A DNA stretch of 64,000 nucleotides from Subtercola boreus (GTDB taxonomy: Bacteria > Actinomycetota > Actinomycetes > Actinomycetales > Microbacteriaceae): NCBI RefSeq assembly GCF_006716115.1, contig NZ_VFOO01000001.1, forward strand, positions 2,294,001-2,358,000, read 5' to 3'. The notes beneath the pieces are model-generated. The model ran no database searches and was not told the DNA's origin. It saw only the letters and a list, made by a program, of their open reading frames with translations. How positions within the stretch are numbered: the stretch's first letter is position 1; the number at the start of each line of letters is the position of its first letter. Of the stretch, positions 26,521 to 34,738 are shown piece after piece. A program made the position numbers and the translations under genes.

Positions 26521-27906
26521 ATGACCTCGACGCCCCGAACCGACCCGCTCGGGATGTCGCGCGCCCACCGCGTGCCGGTGGTCGAAGAGCAGGCACCCTC
26601 GCCGGTCGGCCGCATCCGTCTCGCCGGCTTCGTGCTCTTCACCGCGCTGGGAGCGGATGCCTGGCAGAGCCTCCTCGGCTGGCCGGCGTTCATCGTGCTC
26701 GTGGTCGGCCTGTCGGTGGCCAGCGGTGTCGTGCTCGTGCGCACCACGCGGGGCCGCGGCGTGCCGTGGATGCGGTACTCGAAGCCGCTCGCCGCCTTCC
26801 TCGTGCTCTGCGCGGCGAGCATCGTCTGGTCGCAGTACACCTTCGCCACCGCGCTCGGCGCGACGGCACAGCTCGTGACGGCGGTCGCGGGTGTCTTCAT
26901 CGCCGTCACGCTCTCCTGGCTCGAGATCCTCCGGGCGCTCGGCACCGCTCTCCGCTGGCTGCTCGGGCTGTCGCTCGTCTTCGAGCTGTTCACCGCGATC
27001 TTCGTGCGCGGCGACCTGCGGGCCCTCTGGCTGTTCTCCGGCGGCCGTGGCGTGCCCGACGACTACCAGTGGAGCACCTCCTCCCTCTTCGTGGGCGGCC
27101 CCATCCAGGGCATCGTCGGCAACCGCAACCTGCTCGCCTTTCTGGTGCTGCTCGCCCTCATCGTCTTCGCCATCGAATGGGTCGAGAAGACGAGGCGCCC
27201 GGTCTCCTCCGCCGTCTGGATCGGGGTCGCCCTGCTCGAGCACGGGCTGACCCGGTCGGCGACTGTGCTGATGGCGACCATCGTGGTGGCCTTCGTGCTC
27301 GTGGTCGCGCTGCTCATCCGCCGGGTGCCGGTCGAGAGACGGCTGGTCGTCTATCCGTTCGGCATCGCGGGAGTCGTGATCCTCGCCATCGTCAGCATCC
27401 GGCTCGCCGACGACTTCTTCCCGCTGCTCGGCCGGAGCGACAACCTGACCGGCCGGCTGGCCATCTGGGACACCGTCGTCGACCTCGCCTGGCAGCACCC
27501 GTGGGGCGGGTGGGGCTGGATCAGCTACTGGGCGCCGTGGGTGGAGCCGTTCAAGAACCTCGTCGTGCAGGACGGCACGGTCTACCTCCAGGCACACAAT
27601 GCGTGGATCGACATCTTCCTGCAGCTCGGCGTGGTCGGCCTCTTCGTCTTCGGCTGCCTGATCGCCGCGACCATGGTGCGCTCCTGGTGGATGGCGGTTG
27701 ACCCTCCCTCACCGATCGTCGGCGTGCCGACGCCCTTCCAGGCCATCTCGCTGCTGCCACTGCTGTTGCTGACGGCCCTCGTCATCCAGAGCCTCACCGA
27801 GAGCCGGCTGCTCATCGAGGGCAACTTCCTGCTGCTGGTGCTGCTGGCCACGAAGGTCAAGCTGGATCCGCTGCCTCTCGGGCCTCCGCCGCGCGCGCTC
27901 CGCTGA
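26521..27906 (+). CDS. O-antigen ligase (Wzy_C/WaaL-like) family membrane protein
   Basis: 461 residues with about ten to twelve membrane helices. The large extracytoplasmic loop holds the family signature: GRLAIWDTVVDLAWQHPWGG (about 318-337), then GWGWISYW and AHNAWIDIFLQLGVVGLF. Proteins of this family either join glycan chains to an acceptor or polymerise repeat units outside the membrane. In this wall type the acceptor would be peptidoglycan or another wall component; that is inference. TAACCT (26506-26511) lies 9 nt before the ATG. It is the first gene of the polysaccharide island, and the FkbM gene follows on the same strand. Confidence 0.88.
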   Translation: MTSTPRTDPLGMSRAHRVPVVEEQAPSPVGRIRLAGFVLFTALGADAWQSLLGWPAFIVLVVGLSVASGVVLVRTTRGRGVPWMRYSKPLAAFLVLCAASIVWSQYTFATALGATAQLVTAVAGVFIAVTLSWLEILRALGTALRWLLGLSLVFELFTAIFVRGDLRALWLFSGGRGVPDDYQWSTSSLFVGGPIQGIVGNRNLLAFLVLLALIVFAIEWVEKTRRPVSSAVWIGVALLEHGLTRSATVLMATIVVAFVLVVALLIRRVPVERRLVVYPFGIAGVVILAIVSIRLADDFFPLLGRSDNLTGRLAIWDTVVDLAWQHPWGGWGWISYWAPWVEPFKNLVVQDGTVYLQAHNAWIDIFLQLGVVGLFVFGCLIAATMVRSWWMAVDPPSPIVGVPTPFQAISLLPLLLLTALVIQSLTESRLLIEGNFLLLVLLATKVKLDPLPLGPPPRALR

Positions 27907-27974
27907 CACGCAGGCCGAACCTATAGGGTCGGATGGCGACGTTCAGTGTTGCCCGCCGTCGGAAAGGACCCCCC

Positions 27975-28943
27975 GTGCCAGATCTCAACGTGTCTTTCGC
28001 CCAGAACGGCGAGGACATCGTGCTGTGGAGGGCCTTGGGGCACATCGAGGGGGGTGTGTACCTGGATGTCGGAGCCAACGACCCCACCGACGACTCCGTC
28101 TCGCGGAAATTCTACGACGCCGGCTGGTCGGGGATCGCGGTCGAGCCGAACCCGGTCTACGCGGCAGCCTTCCGGGAGGAGCGGCCCCGCGACGCGGTGT
28201 TCGAGGCGGTCGCCAGCGACAGCGCCGACGAGACGATGAGCCTGCACCTCATCGAGGGGACCGGCCTCTCCACTCTGATCGACGGCATCAGTGCCGAACA
28301 TGAGCAGTCCGGTTTCGCGGTGCGGGACATCGTGGTACCGGTCATCTCGCTGAACGAGGCGATCGAACAGGCCGGGCTCGCCGGGCGCGACCTGCACTTC
28401 CTGAGCATCGACACCGAGGGCGCCGAGGCGCAGGTTCTCGCCTCTCTCGATTTCACCCGCTTCCGGCCGTGGGTGCTGGTGATCGAGGCGACCGCGCCGA
28501 TGAGCACCAAGCGCGTGCACGAGGGCTGGAGCGGCATCGTCGAGCAGGCCGGCTACGAGTTCTGCTTCTTCGACGGACTGTCGCGCTTCTACGTGGCCGG
28601 GGAACGCGCGGCCGAGCTGAAGGCCGACCTCGAGTACCCGGCCGGCATCCTCGACGCGTACACGCCGATCCGCCAGCTCGATCTGCAGGAGACCCTCGCC
28701 GCGACGCGCGCGGAGCTGGCCGCCACGGCTGAGCGGTTGCACAGTGAGGCGACGCGAGCGGCGGAGGTCGCTCTGCGGCTCGCTACAGTCGAGCAGGAGT
28801 CCGCCACGGTCCAGGCGGAACTCGACCGGAGCCGCCAGCATGAGGCGGAGCTCGGCCAGCTGGTCGCAGACCTGCAGAGGACGCTCTCCTGGCGCATCAC
28901 CGCGCCGCTCCGGAAGGTTCGGACACTCCGCAGCGGCCGCTGA
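27975..28943 (+). CDS. FkbM family methyltransferase with C-terminal coiled coil
   Basis: 322 residues from GTG at 27975, chosen because AAAGGA lies 6 nt upstream and the frame opens with the family pattern FAQNGEDIVLWRAL. An ATG at 27933, 5 nt after a TATAGG box, would add 14 residues. The SAM-binding domain has YLDVGANDPTDDSVSRKFYD, AVEPNP and LSIDTEGAE (about 20-200). Residues about 230-300 form an Ala/Glu/Leu-rich coiled coil, ending in LSWRITAPLRKVR. FkbM enzymes O-methylate sugars or polyketides; here a sugar of the exported glycan is the likely target. The C-terminal motif recurs in two other island proteins. Confidence 0.87.
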   Translation: MPDLNVSFAQNGEDIVLWRALGHIEGGVYLDVGANDPTDDSVSRKFYDAGWSGIAVEPNPVYAAAFREERPRDAVFEAVASDSADETMSLHLIEGTGLSTLIDGISAEHEQSGFAVRDIVVPVISLNEAIEQAGLAGRDLHFLSIDTEGAEAQVLASLDFTRFRPWVLVIEATAPMSTKRVHEGWSGIVEQAGYEFCFFDGLSRFYVAGERAAELKADLEYPAGILDAYTPIRQLDLQETLAATRAELAATAERLHSEATRAAEVALRLATVEQESATVQAELDRSRQHEAELGQLVADLQRTLSWRITAPLRKVRTLRSGR

Positions 28944-28980
28944 CCGGCAGACCGGCCGCTCAGCGGGTCAGAGGGCCCGG

Positions 28981-29020
28981 CAGCCCAGCCGACCGGCAGC
29001 CCAGCCGACCGGCAGCTCAG
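28981..29020. repeat. 16-bp tandem repeat next to the Wzt stop codon
   Basis: Two exact copies of a 16-bp unit (28981-28996 and 28997-29012), plus a partial third, lie between the convergent FkbM and ABC-transporter genes and touch the Wzt stop codon (29017-29019). Confidence 0.8.
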
Positions 29021-29766
29021 TGGTCGAACGACTCCCGCAGGGCGTGGATGCCCTCCGCTGCGGCCCCGTCGAACACCACGTTGCCGTGCGAGAGCACGAC
29101 GACCCGGTCGCAGAGTTCCTCCACCTGCCCGGCGGAGTGGCTCACGAGGATGATCGTGCGTCCCTCCGTCTGGAACTCCTTGATCTTGTTCATGCACTTC
29201 TCCTGGAACGGCTCGTCGCCGACCGCCAGCACCTCGTCGACGAGCAGGATGTCCGGGTCGACGTGCACCGCGATCGCGAAGGCGAGCCGCACGTACATCC
29301 CGGAGGAGTAGAACTTCACCTGGGTGTCGATGAACTCCTCGATCTCGCTGAAGTCGACGATCGACTGGAAGTACTCGTCGGTCTGCTTGCGGCTGAGGCC
29401 GAGGATCGCGCTGTTCAGGTAGACGTTCTCCCGACCGGTCAGGTCGGGGTGGAAGCCCGCTCCGAGCTCCAGCAGGGCTGCGAGGCGACCGCGTCGCTCG
29501 ACGGTCCCGGTGTTCGGCTGGATGATTCCCCCGAGCACCTTCAACAGCGTGCTCTTACCCGATCCGTTCGCCCCGACCAGGCCGATGGTCGTGCCGGCCG
29601 TGATGTCGAAAGACACGTCACGGAGCGCCCAGAAGTCGTCTTTGTGCTTCTGCGAGCGCCCGAAGTTGACGATCCGCTCCTTGAGCGACTTCTCCTTGCG
29701 GATGACGAACCGCTTCGACACGTTGGTGGCGCGCACGACGGTGGGGGAATTGGCGATGAGTGCCAT
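29017..29766 (-). CDS. wzt: Polysaccharide ABC exporter, ATP-binding subunit (Wzt-like)
   Basis: 249 residues. Walker A is GANGSGKST (65-73), the ABC signature is YSSGMYVRLAFA, and Walker B is PDILLVDEVLAVGD, followed by the switch histidine in ILVSHS. The ALLELGAGFHPDLTGRENVY segment is typical of the Wzt/TagH/Rv3781 class, which energises export of lipid-linked polysaccharide across the cytoplasmic membrane. The protein ends after the ATPase domain: there is no C-terminal glycan-binding domain as in E. coli O9a Wzt, so export should not depend on a terminator sugar recognised by this subunit. The ATG overlaps the stop of the permease gene (ATGA, 29764-29768). Confidence 0.93.
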   Translation of the reverse strand: MALIANSPTVVRATNVSKRFVIRKEKSLKERIVNFGRSQKHKDDFWALRDVSFDITAGTTIGLVGANGSGKSTLLKVLGGIIQPNTGTVERRGRLAALLELGAGFHPDLTGRENVYLNSAILGLSRKQTDEYFQSIVDFSEIEEFIDTQVKFYSSGMYVRLAFAIAVHVDPDILLVDEVLAVGDEPFQEKCMNKIKEFQTEGRTIILVSHSAGQVEELCDRVVVLSHGNVVFDGAAAEGIHALRESFDH

Positions 29767-30710
29767 CAGATCTCCTGGGCGAAGTTGCCCTGCAGGCGCG
29801 CGAAGATGCGCTGGGCGATGACGAGGACGATGAGGCCGATGACGGCGGCGGCGATCAGGCGGAAGTCCATGTACGACGGCCAGTCGACCGGCGGGATCGT
29901 TCGGTCGTCGATGACGCGGGTCTCACTGCCCGCCTTCCAGATGCCGCGCTGGAACGCGAGGATGCCGAGCGAGATCGGGTTCAGCAGGTACACCTCGAGC
30001 AGCCAGGTGTGGCTCTTGACGCTCGTGACGACCAGGGTCCACGAGTAGACGATCGGCGACGCCCAGAACAGCAGCAGCATCACGACCTCCACCAGGTACT
30101 GGATGTCGCGGAGGTACACGTTCAGCGCCGAGAGCAGGATGGCGAAGGCCATCCCCCAGATCAGCACGATCACGAAGGCCGCCGGAATGTAGAGCAGGTT
30201 CAGCGAGATCGGCACCTGGCCGAGCACGATCACGGCGAGGATCAGCACGACCATCTGCACGAGGAAGTTGAAGATCGCAGAGCCCGTGGCTGCGAGCGGG
30301 AAGATCTCCCGCGGCAGGTAGACCTTCTTGATGAGCCCGCCGTTGTTGACGATCGAGGAGGTACCGGAGGCGATGATCTCGCTGTACAGGCCCCAGAGCG
30401 TGAGCCCGCTGAAGACGAAGATCGCGAAGTCCGGAACACCGCGGGAGGCTCCCAGCACGGTTCCGATGAACACGTAGTAGATCAGGAGCTGCACGAGCGG
30501 CTTGATCAGTGTCCAGAGGAAGCCCAGTGCCGAGTCCTTGTACCGGCCCTTCAGCTCGCGCCGGATCAGGAGGTCGAGCAGTTCCCGGTGGGAGAAGATC
30601 TCCTTGACGGCAACGAAGAAGCCGCCGACATTAGTGGGAGACGCGCTCACCGTGCTCTCGAAAGGAAGCTCGGCCAGCCGAGCGGCTCTCGCCTCAGCAA
30701 CGGTCGCCAT
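29766..30710 (-). CDS. wzm: Polysaccharide ABC exporter, permease subunit (Wzm-like)
   Basis: 314 residues from ATG at 30710, preceded by the ribosome site GAGGAG. A cytoplasmic N-terminus with ELLDLLIRRELKGRYKDSALGFLWTL, the amphipathic entry helix of the ABC-2 exporter family, leads into six membrane helices containing FSGLTLWGLYSEII, KKVYLPREIFPLA and LRDIQYLVEVVMLLLFWASPIVYS. These features fit Wzm/TagG/Rv3783 permeases, which move undecaprenyl-linked glycans outward. The gene is coupled by a 4-nt overlap to the ATPase gene. A CTGACG-N16-TAGTAT pair (minus strand, 30754-30781) may provide its own promoter downstream of the GT4 gene. Confidence 0.93.
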   Translation of the reverse strand: MATVAEARAARLAELPFESTVSASPTNVGGFFVAVKEIFSHRELLDLLIRRELKGRYKDSALGFLWTLIKPLVQLLIYYVFIGTVLGASRGVPDFAIFVFSGLTLWGLYSEIIASGTSSIVNNGGLIKKVYLPREIFPLAATGSAIFNFLVQMVVLILAVIVLGQVPISLNLLYIPAAFVIVLIWGMAFAILLSALNVYLRDIQYLVEVVMLLLFWASPIVYSWTLVVTSVKSHTWLLEVYLLNPISLGILAFQRGIWKAGSETRVIDDRTIPPVDWPSYMDFRLIAAAVIGLIVLVIAQRIFARLQGNFAQEI

Positions 30711-30753
30711 ACATCTCCTCAAATACAGGGGACACCTTGCATCCCACCGGTAG

Positions 30754-30781
30754 ATACTACGCGGTCAGTGCTGGACGTCAG
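30754..30781 (-). promoter_or_regulatory. Candidate promoter of wzm-wzt
   Basis: On the minus strand CTGACG (30776-30781) and TAGTAT (30754-30759) are 16 nt apart, in the 67-nt gap between the GT4 gene and wzm. The -35 box overlaps the last codons of the GT4 gene. The same TAGTAT box occurs in the gmd divergent promoter. Confidence 0.45.
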
Positions 30782-32259
30782 CCGTTCTGCGGCGCGACCG
30801 TCAGAGCAGTCGGTTCGCCGAAGTACGACCAGAGTTCGTCGGCGTACTCCGCCCAGCCGCGGAGCGGAAGCTCCCGGGCTTCGGCGGCCAGCCGCGCGTG
30901 CAGCGCATCGTCGACGAGGCCGGCGCGGATTCCGCGGAGCACGTCGTCGTCGTCACGAGGATCGACGAAGATCGCTCCTCCCCCGCCGGCGATCTCCTTC
31001 ATGCTGCCGAACCCGGAGGTGACGACCGGCGTGCCGGCCGAGAGGGACTCCCCGACCGGTAGCCCGAAGCCCTCGTTGAGGGAGGGGAAGACGGTGAGGC
31101 GGGCGAGGCGGTAGGCGCTCCAGAGCAGCGGATCCGAGATCGCCGAGATCGCCCGGACCGGGCGCCCGGCCTCCTGGAGCCTGGCCAGCTCGGCTTTGAA
31201 CTCGTCGCCGTGCCAGCCGTTCCCGCCGATGAAGACCAGTTGGAAGCCGACATCCTCCTGCCAGAGCCTCTCGGCGGCGTAGAGCACGGCGAGGTGGTTC
31301 TTCCGCGGTTCGTGGCTGCCGACGACCACGACCAGCGGAGCGTCGCCGCGGAGCAGCTCAGCGCGCGCGAGCGCGAAGTCGTCGGCCGCGACATCCTCGG
31401 CCACACTCGGCAGCAGCAGCGAATCGATCACGGGGCCCCGGAGGCCCGCCCCGCTCAGCATGCGGCGCCAGCCCCGGTACTCGATCGCCGCGGCCTCCGA
31501 GATGGTCGAGAGGCGGTCGAAGTGCGCGATGGCGGCGAGGTTCTTCGCGAACGCGGCGGACATGCCGTCGCCGACGGTCTCCGACGAGGTCAGGGGCACG
31601 CAGTCGAAGCCGATCGCGCGGGTCGCATTGCCCGAGAACTCGGCGAGGCACGAGATGCGGGAGGTGCGATCGTTCTCGATGGCGAGTTCCGGCAGGATGT
31701 ACGTGCTCTCGAACGGGATGGTCAGCACCCGGTTCCGCACGTGCGGGATGTTCGGAACGGAGCCGTACAGCGCGTTCTGCCGCTCCGGCGCCGACAGCGT
31801 GCGGAGCCCGAGGAAGCGTGCGTCCCAGCCGACCAGTTCGATGTCGTGCCGGGCCGACCATTCCACAATCGTCTGTCGCACGACGCGCTGGATGCCCGTG
31901 GCGAGCCCGGTGCGTGCCGTGTGGTGCACGTCGACCAGCACCTTCTGCCGGGCGATCCGAACCGTCACGTTGCGGTTCGGCGCGAAGGGTCGGCTGGCGC
32001 GGGCCACGACCGCGTCGAGGGCCTTCCGCACGCCGTCGAGGCGCGCCGCTCGGCGGAACTCCTCGAAGGCGGGCGCCTCGGGGAACTCGGCGAGCACCGT
32101 CGCCTGGGCGAGCCAGAGCCGGTCGGTGGCGGTGCCGAGCAACGGGGCAATCGCATCGAGCGACTGCGCGACCGTCACCTTCTCCCCCGAGGGCGGCGCG
32201 GGCACGCCCAGCACGTCGGAGAGGGCGCGGAGCCGATCGAGGAGGGCGGATGTACTCAT
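30778..32259 (-). CDS. GT4-family glycosyltransferase, island paralog 1
   Basis: 493 residues. It has an N-terminal alpha-helical region (1-100), a domain opening with VDVHHTARTGLATGIQRVVR (about 110-130), then SGNATRAIGFDCVPLTSSE and a C-terminal GT-B catalytic half with VVGSHEPRKNHLAVLYAA, VFPSLNEGFGLPVGESLSAG and GSMKEIAGGGGAIFVDPRDD (nucleotide-sugar-binding E..G...E pattern). This is the GT4 fold (Pfam Glycos_transf_1) used by retaining mannosyl- or rhamnosyltransferases, and a cytosolic role in building the exported glycan is likely. It is one of five paralogs in the island. The ATG at 32259 overlaps the stop of paralog 2 (ATGA). Confidence 0.88.
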   Translation of the reverse strand: MSTSALLDRLRALSDVLGVPAPPSGEKVTVAQSLDAIAPLLGTATDRLWLAQATVLAEFPEAPAFEEFRRAARLDGVRKALDAVVARASRPFAPNRNVTVRIARQKVLVDVHHTARTGLATGIQRVVRQTIVEWSARHDIELVGWDARFLGLRTLSAPERQNALYGSVPNIPHVRNRVLTIPFESTYILPELAIENDRTSRISCLAEFSGNATRAIGFDCVPLTSSETVGDGMSAAFAKNLAAIAHFDRLSTISEAAAIEYRGWRRMLSGAGLRGPVIDSLLLPSVAEDVAADDFALARAELLRGDAPLVVVVGSHEPRKNHLAVLYAAERLWQEDVGFQLVFIGGNGWHGDEFKAELARLQEAGRPVRAISAISDPLLWSAYRLARLTVFPSLNEGFGLPVGESLSAGTPVVTSGFGSMKEIAGGGGAIFVDPRDDDDVLRGIRAGLVDDALHARLAAEARELPLRGWAEYADELWSYFGEPTALTVAPQNG

Positions 32260-33809
32260 GGGGTTCTCTCCAGGGGCTCAGCGAGTTCATGCCAGAGTTC
32301 ACCGGCGTAGTCGTCCCAGCTGCGGGGCACCCGGGCACGGGCTTCGGCGGCCAGTCGTTCGCGCTCTGCCGGATCGTCGAGCAGGCCCCTCAGGGCCCGG
32401 ATGATCGCCCCGTCGTCGCGCGGGTCGACCGTGAGGCAGCCACCGCCGTCCGCGATCTGCTGCGTACTGCCGAAGTCCGAGGTGATGGAGGGCACCCCCA
32501 TCGCGAGCGACTCCGCGACCGGCAGTCCGTAACCCTCGTGGGTCGACGGGAACAGTGTGACGTACGCGTCGCGGTACGACGCCGCCAGCACGTCGTCGCC
32601 GACGCCGCGGAGCACTTCGATCGGATACCCCGCCTTCGCCAGGCGGGAAGACTCAGCGTCGATGATGCGGCGGTAGTCCGGGCGGGCGCCGCCGATCATC
32701 CGGAGCCGGAAGCGTGCACCCTCCCGCCAGAGCGTCTCGGCGGCGAAGAGCACGGCGAGCAGGTTCTTCCGCGGCTCCTGGTTGCCGACGATGAGCACCA
32801 GGGGCGGCTCGGTGGAGCTCACTGCGACAGACTCCGTCGGAGCGGTGGCCGGGCCCTCCACCGCGAGGGTCACGCAGCCGACGTGCGGCCCGGTCACGCC
32901 CTGGGCAGAGACCGCGGCCACGTACCCGCTGAACTCGGCGGCGGCGGACGCGCTGATAGCCGCGATGCGTGTCGCATTCTTCACGATCGTGAGGTACTTC
33001 GCGAACTTCTCCGACTCCTGGTCGGCGATCAGGTCGGCACTCGCGATCGGAATGGTGTCGTAGCCGATCATCGCCACCCGGTTGCCGGAGAACTGGGCGA
33101 GCGCGGTGAGCTGGGTCCAGAGGCCCTGGTGGGCGACCTCGGGCAGGATCACGGTCGTGCCGAAGGGCACGATCAGGCGAGGGCGGGACGGGGTTTCGGG
33201 GCGGGCCTTCCGAGAGGGCGCCGCGCGCTTCTCGGCCTTGTAGGCGTTCCAGTCCACGACCCGGCGGCGCTCGAGGGCCGACAGCTCCCGGAACGCGTTG
33301 TCCCCGCTGCTCCAGCAGGCCAACCGCACGTCGTGCACACCGTTCCAGCGCGACATCGTCTCCCTGACGACCCGCTGGATGCCCGTGTTGTGGTCGAAGC
33401 GGGCGCAGAAGTCGACGTCGGCGACGGCCGACACGGTCTCGATGCTCAGGTCGGAGTCGAGGGAGTCGAGCCGTTTGCCCGAGCGGTGCACCGCGTCGAG
33501 CAGCGCGGCCAGGGCGAGCTGCGGCGGGTTGACCCCGAGGGCCCGGCGCGCCCGCAGCACGAGGTCGACCTCGGGGAACGAGGCCGTCAGCCCGACGAGG
33601 AGAAGCCAGAGGTGGTCGTCCCGGCGGGTGAGCTGCACCTGGCGCACCAGCGCGTCGGCGAGCACTCCCGAACCGCGGGCCCGCAGCGCCTCGATCGCGT
33701 CGTCGTCGGCCAGCAGGATGCGCCCGACGCTCACCAGCCGACTCCCGAGCGCGAGGCGCAGTCCCTCGGGTGCCCGCTCGGGGACGACGACGGGGAAGTC
33801 GTCGGTCAC
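32256..33809 (-). CDS. GT4-family glycosyltransferase, island paralog 2
   Basis: 517 residues from GTG at 33809, overlapping the stop of the small upstream gene (GTGA). The layout is as in paralog 1: helical N-terminus, then FDHNTGIQRVVRETMSRW (about 139-156), SGNRVAMIGYDTIPIAS, then the catalytic half with IVGNQEPRKNLLAVLFAA, FPSTHEGYGLPVAESLAMG and GGGCLTVDPRDD. The end reads SWDDYAGELWHEL, a tail shared by the paralogs. The sugar specificity is not predictable. It is tightly linked to paralog 1 and to the 89-residue coiled-coil gene, suggesting that the three products act together. Confidence 0.88.
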   Translation of the reverse strand: MTDDFPVVVPERAPEGLRLALGSRLVSVGRILLADDDAIEALRARGSGVLADALVRQVQLTRRDDHLWLLLVGLTASFPEVDLVLRARRALGVNPPQLALAALLDAVHRSGKRLDSLDSDLSIETVSAVADVDFCARFDHNTGIQRVVRETMSRWNGVHDVRLACWSSGDNAFRELSALERRRVVDWNAYKAEKRAAPSRKARPETPSRPRLIVPFGTTVILPEVAHQGLWTQLTALAQFSGNRVAMIGYDTIPIASADLIADQESEKFAKYLTIVKNATRIAAISASAAAEFSGYVAAVSAQGVTGPHVGCVTLAVEGPATAPTESVAVSSTEPPLVLIVGNQEPRKNLLAVLFAAETLWREGARFRLRMIGGARPDYRRIIDAESSRLAKAGYPIEVLRGVGDDVLAASYRDAYVTLFPSTHEGYGLPVAESLAMGVPSITSDFGSTQQIADGGGCLTVDPRDDGAIIRALRGLLDDPAERERLAAEARARVPRSWDDYAGELWHELAEPLERTP

Positions 33810-34075
33810 CGGTGCGAACTCCCGCCGCCACCGGCCGGCCGGCGCTTCAGCTGGACGCTCCGCACAGCGCGGAGCGGGCTTGTGACCTTCCAGGAGAGGG
33901 TCTGCTGCAGCGACGCCACGGCAACCGACTCGTACTGTTCGACGGAGAGCCAGCGGTCCAGTGCCCGGTTCCGGACGGTGTCGAGCTCAGCCTGGAGCCG
34001 GTCGCGTTCGCCCTCGAGCTCTGAGATGCGGGTCGCCTGGTCGTCGGCGCGGTTGTCGGCGATTTCTTCTGGCAC
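33806..34075 (-). CDS. Small coiled-coil protein with LSWK-T-PLR-VR motif
   Basis: 89 residues, not part of a family I can name. Residues about 15-45 form a charged coiled coil (ISELEGERDRLQAELDTVRN), followed by LSVEQYESVAVASLQQ and the motif LSWKVTSPLRAVR (about 60-72), then a basic Gly-rich tail. The same motif ends the FkbM protein and begins the GT4 at 44301, where it is fused; here it stands alone. The gene is translationally coupled to the GT4 at 32256 (GTGA overlap), so it may act as a detached adaptor of that enzyme. The ATG at 34075 opens the coiled coil directly; an upstream in-frame start is not evident. Confidence 0.7.
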   Translation of the reverse strand: MPEEIADNRADDQATRISELEGERDRLQAELDTVRNRALDRWLSVEQYESVAVASLQQTLSWKVTSPLRAVRSVQLKRRPAGGGGSSHR

Positions 34076-34102
34076 CGCACAATCATAGGCCGCGGGCCGC
34101 AG

Positions 34103-34156
34103 TACTTCTTCGAACGCGGCGACTTCTCAGAACGCGGCTACTTCTTCGAACAGGTG
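34103..34156. repeat. 18-bp tandem repeat across the gtrA stop codon
   Basis: Three consecutive 18-bp units (34103-34120, 34121-34138, 34139-34156), similar but not identical, span the gtrA stop (34138-34140). The unit inside the gene encodes the last residues before the stop; the other two lie downstream. It appears to be a duplicated gene end. Confidence 0.75.
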
Positions 34157-34737
34157 TCGGTGGCAGCCTGGGAGTCGTCTTCGAAGATCGCCGCGGCTCC
34201 TGCCTCGGCCTGCGCCTCGGCACCGACGACCGTGCCGGAGCGGTGGTGCCCGAAGACCCAGTACCGGTAGAGCGCGAACCGGAAGAGGGTAGCCAGGCCC
34301 GTGCCGATGAACTGGCCGGAGATGTTGTCGGCCAGCAGCGAGGTGAAGCCGAGCACATAGTGCGAGACCCAGAGGCAGAGCAGGTTGATCAGCAGGCCCG
34401 ACACCGCGACGACAGCGAACTCGAAGAGCTCCCGGATGTAGTTCTTGCGGCGGTGCTCCCGGAACGTCCAGTAGCGGTTGCCGAACCAGGTGACGATGGT
34501 CGCGACGGCCACGGCCGCCACCTTGGCGCCGATCGGGCCGGAGAGCAGGTGCGCCTCGCCGAGGCCGCCGACACGGAGCCAGTTGAAGATCGCGAAGTCG
34601 ACGACGAAGCCGATGCCGCCGACGACACCGAACTTCAGCGCGTAGCGCAGCAGCTTGTCCCAGAAGGCGTGTGCCAGTCGCATGATGCCGCCCTGCGGAG
34701 CCTTCTGGGGAGAGGAGGACTCGGTCATTCTGGACAT
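34138..34737 (-). CDS. GtrA family membrane protein
   Basis: 199 residues from ATG at 34737 (34728 and 34758 are alternatives; the last overlaps the preceding gene). Four membrane helices carry the GtrA/DPMS-like pattern: KFGVVGGIGFVVDFAIFNWL, FGNRYWTFREHRRKNYIREL, LLCLWVSHYVLGF and LFRFALYRYWVFGHH. GtrA proteins are proposed to flip undecaprenyl-phosphate-linked monosaccharides, usually with a GtrB/DPM1-like GT2; a candidate partner is the GT2 at 53416. The C-terminal 35 residues are acidic and Ala-rich. The gene begins 1 nt after the DUF4012 stop, so they form one transcript. Confidence 0.88.
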   Translation of the reverse strand: MSRMTESSSPQKAPQGGIMRLAHAFWDKLLRYALKFGVVGGIGFVVDFAIFNWLRVGGLGEAHLLSGPIGAKVAAVAVATIVTWFGNRYWTFREHRRKNYIRELFEFAVVAVSGLLINLLCLWVSHYVLGFTSLLADNISGQFIGTGLATLFRFALYRYWVFGHHRSGTVVGAEAQAEAGAAAIFEDDSQAATDTCSKK

Positions 34738-34738
34738 G

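Noticed and set aside
28981-29012. CRISPR-like or att-site repeat near wzt
   Set aside because: It is only two 16-bp copies with no spacers and no integrase or cas gene nearby. A simple tandem duplication explains it.
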